Positions 55,476 to 64,000 of a DNA stretch of 64,000 nucleotides are shown here, in pieces. Under the pieces are notes generated by a model, which was not told the DNA's origin, did no database searches, and saw only the letters and a program-made list of their open reading frames with translations. The position numbers and the translations under genes were made by a program. Origin of the DNA: Nyssa sinensis (lineage: Eukaryota > Streptophyta > Magnoliopsida > Cornales > Nyssaceae); assembly GCA_008638375.1 (NCBI GenBank), contig CM018035.1, forward strand, positions 34,320,824-34,384,823, read 5' to 3'. How positions within the stretch are numbered: position 1 is the first letter of the stretch; every line of letters begins with the position of its first letter.

Positions 55476-56574
55476 TGTTAAGACCATGGGGTCCGATATT
55501 GTAATTGGCTAATCCGGTTAGACAAAACGAGCTTTGTGTGTAATCCTTACGTAAGTCCTACAAGTGAGTACCTTAATGCCCATTCTTCTCCAAGTTCATC
55601 CAAGAGACATTATCGTGTAACACTACCGGTCGACTTAGTTCTCGAAGGGTAAAATAGACTTTTGTATTTGATTTGGATCTCACACACTCACATTACATGC
55701 ATTGCATATAGATTTTATTATATCATCATGTATGCATCTTTAAAACACTTAAGGGATAAATTCAGTTCACAAGATAAATAAAGAATGAGCAATGCACTAT
55801 TACTCGTTTGAGCGAAGCTTGGCTCGTTCGAACAAACAATAGAGAAGTTTGTTCTCATTCGTTTTCATTCATTTTTGACACTGTATCAAACAAGTTGCTG
55901 TAACCTCAAAGTTGTACTCGTTTGATATTCGTTCTTTGTTTTTTTGAATGAACCCTGGACCGAAAATAAATTTATATTTTGATTTCTAACCATTTGGGGA
56001 TCAATCAAGCTCTTTGCGAAAATGGACGAAAATATGATTTAGAGCAGCCAAAAACAGAGTGAGAGAGTCTTAAATTATGAGAGCTAATTTATTAATAGAT
56101 CTTGAAGCACTTGTGAGTGATCATTCATACATGACATTCATAATCATCTTTACTCATTTTGATGGATCGGATTTGATTAAACCACATGACCCAATCAGAT
56201 CTAAAGAGCCTTGGTTCCCCATCAAATTCACCATTGACGATAGAGGGAGTTCAAACACAAGGATTCAGTGTTGAGCAATCAGTAGACATCGAAGTTACAA
56301 GGATTTACGATTGTTGAGTGGTTTGATCGGAGGAGTCCGAAATCAGGGAGGAGTTCGGTTGTTTGAAGGATTGGCTATGAAAAACTTGAGGATTCGAGGG
56401 GAATTTGAAGACGTAATCGGGGAGAATGGAGCTAGAAGTACTTAGCTTGTTCGTAGATTCGTTGTATTTCAGTTTCCATCATAGTGCATTCCTTCCATAA
56501 GCAATGGCCCAGACCTAGAGTTTTACTCCAAAGATTATTATCCGTGGTAATTTTCTCCATCATCAATCGGTTTG

Positions 56575-56611
<37 letters not shown>

Positions 56612-57061
56612 TCTCTTTCAATTTACTATGTGCTTAATTGAATTGTTTTCGCTTAATTTTAGAAATTGAGTTTTTCATGTTTTCATAATTGTTCATCAAT
56701 TTGATATATTGAAAAACTTGATTTAGTAAATTAATTGAAATAAAAAATTGATAGCTTAATTGGTTTTACTTTGAATTGTGAAAATTACTATAAAATAAAT
56801 CTAGTCGATCAATTAGGTGAAGTTTGAATAGGTTGGTAATTGGATAATTCTTGGTGGATTCATTGGTGGAAAGGCATATATGTTGGATTAATCACGTTGA
56901 GTGATTTGTTATTGATTGTGTCATCTTTGTGTTAGCCAAGCATTGTAATTAACTTGAAAGAAATTTTTAATTCAAGAGCTACCTATTCAACCCCCCTTCT
57001 AGGTATATTTCACGCTTTGGGACCTTGAATGATATCCTTGTGGTATCCCTCCGCGCAAATA
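55476..57061 (+). repeat. 3' LTR of the Sirevirus-like element
   Basis: It starts TGTTAAGACC and ends GCGCAAATA followed by AGTAC. It aligns with 42730-44264 over nearly its whole length and contains a (CT)n microsatellite at 56579-56608. Confidence 0.85.
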
Positions 57062-57774
57062 AGTACCATTGGCTTAAGGCCAAAACCTATATAAAAACCA
57101 CAGTTATCAACCTCAGCAGGTGAATGATCCCCAATAAAATAACCTGGTGAATAATATCTCCAACACAGAACAATGGTGATGTGATTCTTCAACGCTCTAG
57201 GAACCATCATCAATCCCATCAGAGTAGAGAGGAGGAGGCAAAATCCAGAAACTCAATCAAATTTGGAGCTACTAAACACACTACCGAGTAGCAACTTTAT
57301 AACCTGTTCGGAATGCATGGGACTCCTTCCACTCCTGCGATCATGGCCGAGGAATTGCCTAAGAAATGCATTCTTCCCAAATTTGAGATGTACGATGAAA
57401 GTACCAAGAATATGGATCACCTCTCCCATTTCCTACACACCATGGCTCTCTAAGAAGGCACATATGCCTTGATCTGCAAATCCTTTATTACAAGTCTTAA
57501 AGGAGTAGCTCTAGAGTAGTTCCATCGCCTACCTCCAAATTCAATTGCAAGTTTCACTAACCTAAGCAGTAAGCTCTTGAACCGATTCATCATGAGCAGA
57601 ATGTTCAGAAGAGGCCCAGAGTTCTTTATAACAGTTAGGCAAACCAAAGGCAAAAGCTTAAGGGACTTTATAGGAAGGTTCAACAAAGAGCTCACCATTG
57701 TAGAGGGATGCGAGGAAAGATTCTTAGTAGCAACTCTGACCTCTGGGCTCTCTCTTGGTAGGTTCAAGGACTCT
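57062..57774 (+). pseudogene. Element A gag, C-terminal part (Retrotrans_gag domain)
   Basis: The plus frame resumes the gag of element A: KKCILPKFEMYDESTKNMDH (57363-57420), ALICKSFITSLKGVALE, HRLPPNSIASFTNLSSKLLN and a frame through KGKSLRDFIGRFNKELTIVE (57650-57710). This is the Tat-lineage Retrotrans_gag order (P.F..YDG..DP..H, ..L.G.A..WF..L...SI.SF..L, ESLR..I.RF). Two in-frame TAG/TAA stops. It is cut at 57775 by the Athila-like element. Confidence 0.8.
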
Positions 57775-59281
57775 TGATTACGCCTAAAGAATAACGTGGT
57801 AGTTGTAGTCTAGCTTTGGGGTGTCGATTCCACAGGGAAACTAAATTAAAAGAATAATAAACAAAATTTCTGAAACTACAGAAGTATTAGACGGTTAACG
57901 AGAAAATAAAATATAAAAAGTGATTTTGAATGCAACTAAAAATTAAACAAGCTGAATAACGGATGAAAATATTCAAATTTAACTAACAGTGGAGTGTCGG
58001 GAATCCCATGCACATATATGGTATTTTAATTATTTTTAATTCACTAATAACTCAATTGAGAAATTAAATTTCAAAAATCTCAATCGGAAAATTTAAAATT
58101 ATGAACCAAAATTAGACTGAAAATAACCTTTTGAAAAATCATTCAACACTTTTAAATCACACAAATTATTATTCACATTGAGAAAACCCAACGACGACAA
58201 TATACCCAACGAGCAATATTGTAGTAGAGAATTGAATCAATATAAATATTTAATTGTTCCAAAAATAATCAAAACATTAATCCATTCGATAGAAAAAGCA
58301 TGACTGAATCTATAAACGGACTAAACCCTTTAATTATTCAGAGAATAAAATCCAACAACAAATTATGAATAATCATCAAAGAATTTAATAAATAAACAAC
58401 ACGTACAGGAATCAAAAATAAATTAAAATAACCATTCATGGTATAAGTTCATCCCTAACTCCACTTAAGAATTTAGTTACCCATGTACAGGACGGATAAC
58501 ATAACCCTCATGGAAATACACTGAGCTATAGAGTAGCCGCAGCTTCTTCTCTGTGCCGGAACTGCTGCGCAGCCGCACCACTCTGTCCTCCTCTCTATCT
58601 TCTGTATGCTCCCCTACGCCGCAGGCTGCCCCCTTTTGTTAGGTTTTTTTTTCTTTATATACCAACTCTTCATTAAGCCTTCAAGCCCAGCAGCCAGCGC
58701 AGTTCTGCATTTTGTCTTTTCAAGCCCGGGCCCCACCGCACATGCAATACAGCCGCACAACAAACCCATTTGCACCACACACTTGGACCGCACTCACCAG
58801 GCCACTGTACGAAACAACACAGGCCTCCTTGTCTTCCGCACGCCTGCTTTGGCGCCTTGCGCCAGGCCTAACTCAAAGCTCACTGCTTCTGTTTTTTTAT
58901 CTTTTCTTTTGTTTCAACCTGCGCGGGCCCCACTTTGACCTCTGCTTCCCTTTTTTTTTTCAATTTTCTCCCTGCCGTCTGGACTTGCTAAATTCCTTTA
59001 AATCTCTGAAATAAAATATAACTAATAATAATAAAGCTTAAAATCAACTAAAAATTATTTCAAAAAATGTTAAGCATGAAACACAATTATAAATTATCTC
59101 TCATCAACAATTAATGCAAAATTTGAGATTTAAAATATTATAAAATAATGCTTAAACATATCTCACTGTGAGTAAAAATTAAATTAAATACAATAAATTA
59201 TATCTCAACATTTTCATTCACTTTCTAGCATTTTAATCCAATAATAGGGTATTTAGAGTACACTTTTGCGCACTCATCACA
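57775..59281 (-). repeat. 3' LTR of the Athila-like element (1507 bp)
   Basis: On the minus strand it runs TGTGATGAGTGCGC .. GGCGTAATCA. It contains a GC-rich stretch at 58540-58950, unlike its AT-rich remainder; frames there (58606-59014) have no domain. Confidence 0.9.
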
Positions 59282-59293
59282 TCCCCCAACTTG
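59282..59293 (-). promoter_or_regulatory. Polypurine tract of the Athila-like element
   Basis: The minus strand reads CAAGTTGGGGGA immediately before the LTR start TGTGATGAG. A similar AAGTTGGGGGGTGG tract lies at 60675-60688, as is usual at the start of the Athila 3' region. Confidence 0.85.
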
Positions 59294-60953
59294 CTCATTA
59301 CTAGTCCCTAGCAATTTTCATGCATAAATGACAAAAGAGATCAAGGAAGACCACACACAGACGACATCTAATCACATTTTTCAAATTGCATATCAAGAAA
59401 ATTTTAGGAATTCAAAAACCCTATAACAATCAATCCACTTAACAATTCACAGAGTGTGTGTGTGTGTGCTCCAAACCATATCCATCTAACCACAAACCAT
59501 GACACATGTAACATCGAGAACATCTCAAGCAAAAGGCTCAACTCCATATCTCACGGGTATAACAGTGTTTCATGTAGGAATTCTCTCTATGGAGTTGACA
59601 AGGGGTGTACACGCTCAATGAAAAATTAGGCAACTATGAACAAGCAACAAGCAAACATTGATCTTATGATAGGCGCACTAACAAATGAGACTTCCACCAC
59701 TCTTTCCATAGGCCTACTCAGGATCAGAACAATTAACATAAAAGGGTTGTAACGTGGCTCGGGTTAAGGCTATATGAAGAAAAGGATAAAAAGGATTCAA
59801 AAACTTCCAAGTACATACTAAGAGAATTTCATTACGAACCATAGCAAACCAAACTTTCCACTTGATGTACTCTTCAACTTTTCAAATCTTTGAATAACAA
59901 AACGTCTCATTTTTCTTCTTCTTTCTCTCTCTTTTTCTTCAGCTTTTTCAATTTAACTTTTTCCACTTTTTTTTTTTTTTTTTAAAAATCTATAAAACTT
60001 TGATGCTCATCCAACTGAACACTTTGCACTGTACTCTTTCTTTTTCTTTTTACTTTTTCTGTTTTCTCCAATTCAACACCAAAGACAAGAAATGTAATTC
60101 CACACCTAGTACACACTTGGAAGTAAAAAGGGTAGGTAAATCACTGTATATGCTATACTCCAATGTGGAGAGGTATGGATGATGTGGGAACATGAAAAAA
60201 TTATCTGTGTTTGTTGGCTCAAAGTGGCTACTAAGGGTCTATGATGAGACTTGAAAAGCTTAACCGTTAATCCTAAATTGACCTTCGTCATATCCCAAGT
60301 ATATCCGCCGTCATACCACCAACCATGTATTGATATTCTCAAAAGAAGTGCCCAATTCAACAGATCAATGAATGCTCGTCACAATTTGAATTTGAAGGCT
60401 TTCAATTCTTTCCAAAACACACATGAATACTTGAGCAAAAAAGTTCTCTAGCTACATGTGTCAAACCACCATCTTACCACAAAGTTTGGATAAGTGCATT
60501 AAAAGTTCTGTGAATGCCTCAGTAGAATGATTATAGTAGGTTCGGCGAATTCACAAAAATGGCTATGAATGATAATGAATGCTCATGTGAAAAGATGCAC
60601 GATGATGCAAATTTTAAAAAATTTTGACACATGAAAATATGCCACAACAATTTAAATGCTAAATTTGCAACCACCACCCCCCAACTTAAATGAAACATTG
60701 TCCTCAATGTTTAGTAATCAAAATTGAATGGAGGGTTCTAAAAAGGAGAGAATACACTTGATGTGTTGTGGGCAGCTCGCTAAGCACCAAAGATGGCAAT
60801 CTGAACTGACAAAATGAAACTAACCTGTAAAATAAAAACAAAGAAAACAGCAGCAAACAAAAAGAAAAAGAACGAAAATAAAATAAAATAAAATAAAATA
60901 AATAATAAAATAATAAAAAATAAAAATAAATAAAACATACTTACATGGCGTGA
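59294..60953 (-). other. Athila-like 3' non-coding region
   Basis: No domain-bearing frame. The minus strand at 60716-60684 reads AACATTGAGGACAATGTTTC followed by the G-rich tract, a hallmark of this lineage. It has A-rich simple repeats, including (AAAAT)n at 60880-60930. Confidence 0.6.
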
Positions 60954-61610
60954 TCAAGGTGGATAGACCGGATCCATAAGTGGAATGTCTTCCACTTCCG
61001 GAACTTGCCTATCAATCAAAACTTTAAGGCGCTGGCCATTGACTTTAAAAACCCTACCATCCTTAGGATCCTCTATTTCTACTACCCCATTTTCACAAAT
61101 ATTCTTCACTATAAAGGGGCATGTCTCAACAACGGAACCTCTTGGGTTCCAATAGAAATTACATACCTCAGTCAGGAACTTCCTCTTATCCTGAGTGCTC
61201 CAATCCACCGGTATCTCACCTGCAACCAAATAATTCACAATATAAGCAAACCATGGTAGAGAAGTAATAGAAAGTAAATGCTCATCGAAAAAATCATTCC
61301 TGATTGGTAGGTGGGTAGAGGTTTCCTCAAATGTGAGCCTCGAGAGATGGTCAGCCACTACATTCTCCACTCCTTTCTTGTCTTTGATGGCGATGTCAAA
61401 TTCCTTAACAGGGCTTTCTGTCACTTCTAGTTCCTTGGGCAGCTCGGCATTACTACCATCTTGTTCATTTTCCACATCCTCTAATTTTTCCATTATTAGG
61501 ATGTGTAAGGACTTACCACTTCGAATCACAATGGCGTTCACCTCTTTCAAATTCCCTTGCGCCATGTGTTGACCATGGGGTGTGGACTTGAGCTTGAGAA
61601 GGGAGTTCAC
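60954..61610 (-). pseudogene. Fused gag end, RNase H tail and integrase scraps
   Basis: One open frame of 218 codons joins pieces of a polyprotein that are normally about 1000 residues apart. QGNLKEVNAIVIRSGKSL is the gag/protease junction. KKGVENVVADHLSRLTF is the RNase H end and DFFDEHLLSI..PWFAYIVNYLVAG..DWSTQDKRKFLTEV the start of integrase. After one more jump, ENGVVEIEDPKDGRVFKVNG QRLK is the integrase C-terminus. Protease, RT, most of RNase H and the integrase core are missing, yet the frame is kept. It overlaps the gag frame by 98 bases in another phase, so one frameshift separates them. Confidence 0.8.
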
Positions 61611-62889
61611 CTAGCTCCGTCACACTCAAAGAGCTCATCAATTTGGACACTTGGCTCTTTATCTCCTTGCTCTCTTGCATAACCTGCGTAATCAATGATT
61701 CAAACTTTTGGTTAGTCTTGCCCTGTGCTTCAATAAATGCATGCAAAGTGTCTTCTAAAGAATTCCTAGAAGATGAAGATGCATGATATGGTGCAGGGTA
61801 TGATCTAGGAGGCAGTGCAGGTGGTGGTGCATGTGGCTGGTTTTCAGACTTCCAGCTAAAATTGGGGTGATTGCGCCACCCTGGATTGTAAGTCTCAGAG
61901 TAGGGTATGAAAGGCTTCTTGTACATACCTAAGGTATTACATTGGTCCTCATACATCCCTCTCATCTCAACTAAGGTGGGACACTCTTGGGTAAGGTGAT
62001 CTACCCTGCCACACACAGAATGTGGTCTAAAAGAATCTGCATGATTAGCTAAGTGTGTTAGCTTTAAGTCTCTAGCCTTTAGCACCTCTAACTCCCTAGT
62101 GAGTGTCTCAACCCTAGCTTTCAAGTTATCCTCCTTCCTAAGATGGTAAATTCCCCCACTCTGTTGATTCCCTATAGGTCATAACCTATTTGTGCTCTCA
62201 GTAGCACTAGGTCCTATCCATGTGTGAGCTTTTTCAGCAAGCTCATTAAGGTACTTTATGGCCTCATCAGGATCTTTTTGTAAGAACTCACCATTGCACA
62301 TCATCTCTACAAATTTGCGCTCTCTAGGTGTAAGTCCCTCATAAAAATAGCTCACTACATGCCAACTCTCATACCCATGGTGAGGGCACATACTCAATAA
62401 CTCCTTAAATCTCTCCCAAGACTGATACAAAGTCTCACTATCCTTTTGTGCAAAGGTAGAAATCTGTCTTTTTAAAGCATTGGTCTTGTGTTGGGGAAAG
62501 TATTTAGTGAAGAAAATCTGGGTCATCTCATTCCACGATCCAATTGACCGTGGTCTCAGTGAGTATAGCCAACTCTTAGCTCGATCCTTCAAAGAGAAAG
62601 GAAAGAACTTAAGTCTCACCATGTCTTGTGTTGCATTCTGACTATGAAAAGTCGCAACTACTTCTTCAAACTCCCTACTATGCACATATGGATTCTCATT
62701 TTCCAAACTATGAAATGTAGGGAGTAATTGTATCACCCCCGTTTTAACATCATTTGGACGAGCATTGGGTGGAAACATGATGCATGATGGTGTGGCTGTG
62801 CGTGTAAAGTGAAGGTAATCCTGAAGAGTCCTAGTGGGTTGATCCTCGTACGCACTCATATTTTTAGAATTGGAAGAATTATCAAACAA
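61513..62889 (-). pseudogene. Athila-like gag with one in-frame stop
   Basis: A single minus frame of about 458 codons is interrupted only by TGA at 62181-62179. The N-terminal half (62889-62182, 236 aa) carries the gag domain: FPPNARPNDVKTGVIQLLPT, VRLKFFPFSLKDRAKSWLYS, QIFFTKYFPQHKTNALKRQI and YQSWERFKELLSMCPHHGYE. The second half has a leucine-rich coiled-coil start and a zinc knuckle, HSVCGRVDHLTQEC, whose first cysteine is His. The stop could come from CGA to TGA. Confidence 0.88.
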
Positions 62890-63045
62890 GAAAAATTAGA
62901 CTCTAAATCTGACTCTAACACAGGCCTATAAGCAAATCGGCCTAATGCGTCCCTATACCTATTATGCATGCAAGATGACAATAATAAAATAAATAAATAA
63001 AAAAATGAAATGAAATAAAAGAAAATAAAATAAATAGAAATAATA

Positions 63046-63103
<58 letters not shown>

Positions 63104-63185
63104 CAGCAAGTAAAAAGAAGGGAACGAAGTTATCGCCTTTACAAACTGCTGAAAAGAAAAACTATCTACTGATTCTTCTACCGTA
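62890..63185 (-). other. 5' leader of the Athila-like element
   Basis: Non-coding, with an (AAT)n microsatellite of about 19 units (63045-63102). Confidence 0.7.
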
Positions 63186-63203
63186 TCCCCGGCAACGGCG
63201 CCA
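63186..63203 (-). promoter_or_regulatory. Primer-binding site, perfect 18-nt match to tRNA-Asp 3' end
   Basis: The minus strand reads TGGCGCCGTTGCCGGGGA, complementary to plant tRNA-Asp(GTC) ..TCCCCGGCAACGGCGCCA. It lies five bases after the LTR end, as in Athila elements. Confidence 0.92.
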
Positions 63204-63208
63204 AAATT

Positions 63209-64000
63209 TGATTACGCCTAAAGAATAACGCGGTAGTTGTAGTATAGCTTTGGGGTGTCGATTCCACAGGGAAACTAAATTAAAAGAATAATAAACAAAA
63301 TTTCTGAAACCACAGAAGTATTAGACGGTTAACGAGAAAATAAAATATAAAAAGTGATTTTGAATGCAACTAAAAATTAAACAAGCTGAATAACGGATGA
63401 AAATATTCAAATTTAACTAACAGTGGAGTGTCGGGAATCCCGTGCACATATATGGTATTTTAATTATTTTTAATTCACTAATAACTCAATTGAGAAATTA
63501 AATTCCAAAAATCTCAATTGGAAAGATTTAAAATTATGAACCAAAATTAGACTGAAAATAACCCTTTGAAAAATCATTCAACATTTTTAAATCACACAAA
63601 TTATTATTCACATTGAGAAAACCCAACGACGACAATATACCCAACGAGCAATATTGCAGCAGAGAATTGAATCAATATAAATATTTAATTGTTCCAAAAA
63701 TAATCAAAACATTAATCCATTCGATAGAAAAAGCATGACTGAATCTATAAACGGACTAAACCCTTTAATTATTCAGAGAATAAAATCCAACAACAAATTA
63801 TGAATGATCATCAAAGAATTTAATAAATAAACATCACGTACAGGAATCAAAAATAAATTAAAATAACTATTCATGGTGCAAGTTCATCCCTAACTTCACT
63901 TAAGAATTTAGTTACCCATGTACAGGATGGATAACATAAACCTCATGGAAATACACTGAGCCATAGAATAGCCGCGGCTTCTTCTCTATGCCAGAACTGC
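63209..64000 (-). repeat. 5' LTR of the Athila-like element (partial, runs off window)
   Basis: It begins TGATTACGCC on plus and aligns base for base with 57775-58567, with differences that are mostly transitions. About 715 bp should lie outside. Confidence 0.92.

Larger units (their letters stand above)
42730..57061 (+). mobile_element. Sirevirus-like Copia element lacking pol (14.3 kb, TSD AGTAC)
   Basis: Left LTR 42730-44264 and right LTR 55476-57061 share GGTCC(A/G)ATATTGTAATTGGC near their start and many later blocks. AGTAC duplications lie at 42725-42729 and 57062-57066. Each LTR has lost one terminal dinucleotide (left starts TA, right ends TA), while the partner keeps TG or CA. The right LTR has about 51 bp (57002-57052) missing from the left. 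Between them are a PBS, a broken gag, an env-like frame and polypurine tracts; no protease, integrase, RT or RNase H was found. Two solo LTRs are nested inside. Long LTRs, coiled-coil gag and an env-like third ORF point to a Sirevirus. Confidence 0.85.
57775..64000 (-). mobile_element. Athila-like non-autonomous element (gag retained, pol largely deleted)
   Basis: Left LTR 57775-59281 (3' LTR on the minus strand) and right LTR from 63209 to beyond the window. The internal region is 3927 bp. It holds a perfect tRNA-Asp PBS, gag, a fused scrap of RNase H and integrase, and a polypurine tract. Over about 790 aligned bases I count some 24 substitutions and one indel between LTRs (about 97% identity), so it is the youngest large insertion here. 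It cut element A's gag; the target duplication (left flank ACTCT) cannot be checked because the right end is outside. Confidence 0.88.

Noticed and set aside
57001..57012. Right Sirevirus LTR ending at 57012 (..TATATTTCA)
   Set aside because: No duplication follows there. Ending at 57061 gives a perfect AGTAC match and a terminus like that of the left LTR.
58606..59014. GC-rich frames of 100-110 codons
   Set aside because: They lie within the Athila-like LTR and show no domain; the same LTR copy at the right carries them too.
63186..63203. tRNA-Asp gene fragment
   Set aside because: Only the 3' 18 bases match and they sit beside an LTR, so it is a primer-binding site.

Overview
This is a piece of a large, repeat-rich plant nuclear genome. 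The evidence is spliceosomal introns with GT-AG and GC-AG sites, plant LTR families (Tekay/Del-like, Tat-like, Athila-like, Sirevirus-like), TRIMs, plant LINEs, SINEs and MITEs. It looks like a eudicot, perhaps woody, but the species cannot be fixed from the sequence. No rRNA, tRNA or CRISPR was seen.

One host gene is supported. It runs on the minus strand from an ATG at 39648 leftward past exon 10 (9234-9298), and its 3' end lies beyond the left edge. Ten exons join in phase with no stop (953 nt, 317 codons plus 2 nt). They encode a protein with a transit-peptide-like N-terminus that resembles, from recall, the plant/cyanobacterial YaaW-like (UPF0174) family. Five of its ten introns are under 300 bases; intron 5 is 15.2 kb, intron 8 is 12.7 kb and intron 10 exceeds 9.2 kb. 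The large introns hold nearly all transposons in the left 38 kb.

Layout, left to right. 1-9.2 kb (intron 10): a LINE reverse-transcriptase fragment, a Copia-type LTR remnant, a gypsy gag remnant with 74-bp tandem repeats, a SINE-like insertion with target duplication, and a gypsy LTR with PBS and TATA box split by an AT-rich element. 10-22.6 kb (intron 8): LINE-1 split by a 301-bp TRIM, a Tekay-like LTR plus pol 3' end carrying a tandem TRIM, LINE-2 inserted in another LINE's ORF1, and a fourth LINE fragment. 23.1-38.3 kb (intron 5): LINE-3 split by a solo LTR and by a SINE that itself holds a hAT element, a second TRIM, a plant-mobile-domain pseudogene, two MITEs, a Copia 3' end, and LINE-4 split by an AT-rich element.

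The right 23 kb (40.5-64 kb) is a nest of retroelements upstream of the gene. A Tekay-like LTR is interrupted by a Tat-like element. The gag of that element is split by a 14.3-kb pol-less Sirevirus-like element (TSD AGTAC), which carries two solo LTRs (TSDs CTCTA and TTTTC). The same Tat-like gag is cut again at 57775 by a young Athila-like element whose internal region is deleted down to gag plus scraps of RNase H and integrase. The boundaries rest on matching LTR ends, primer-binding sites, polypurine tracts and target-site duplications read by eye.
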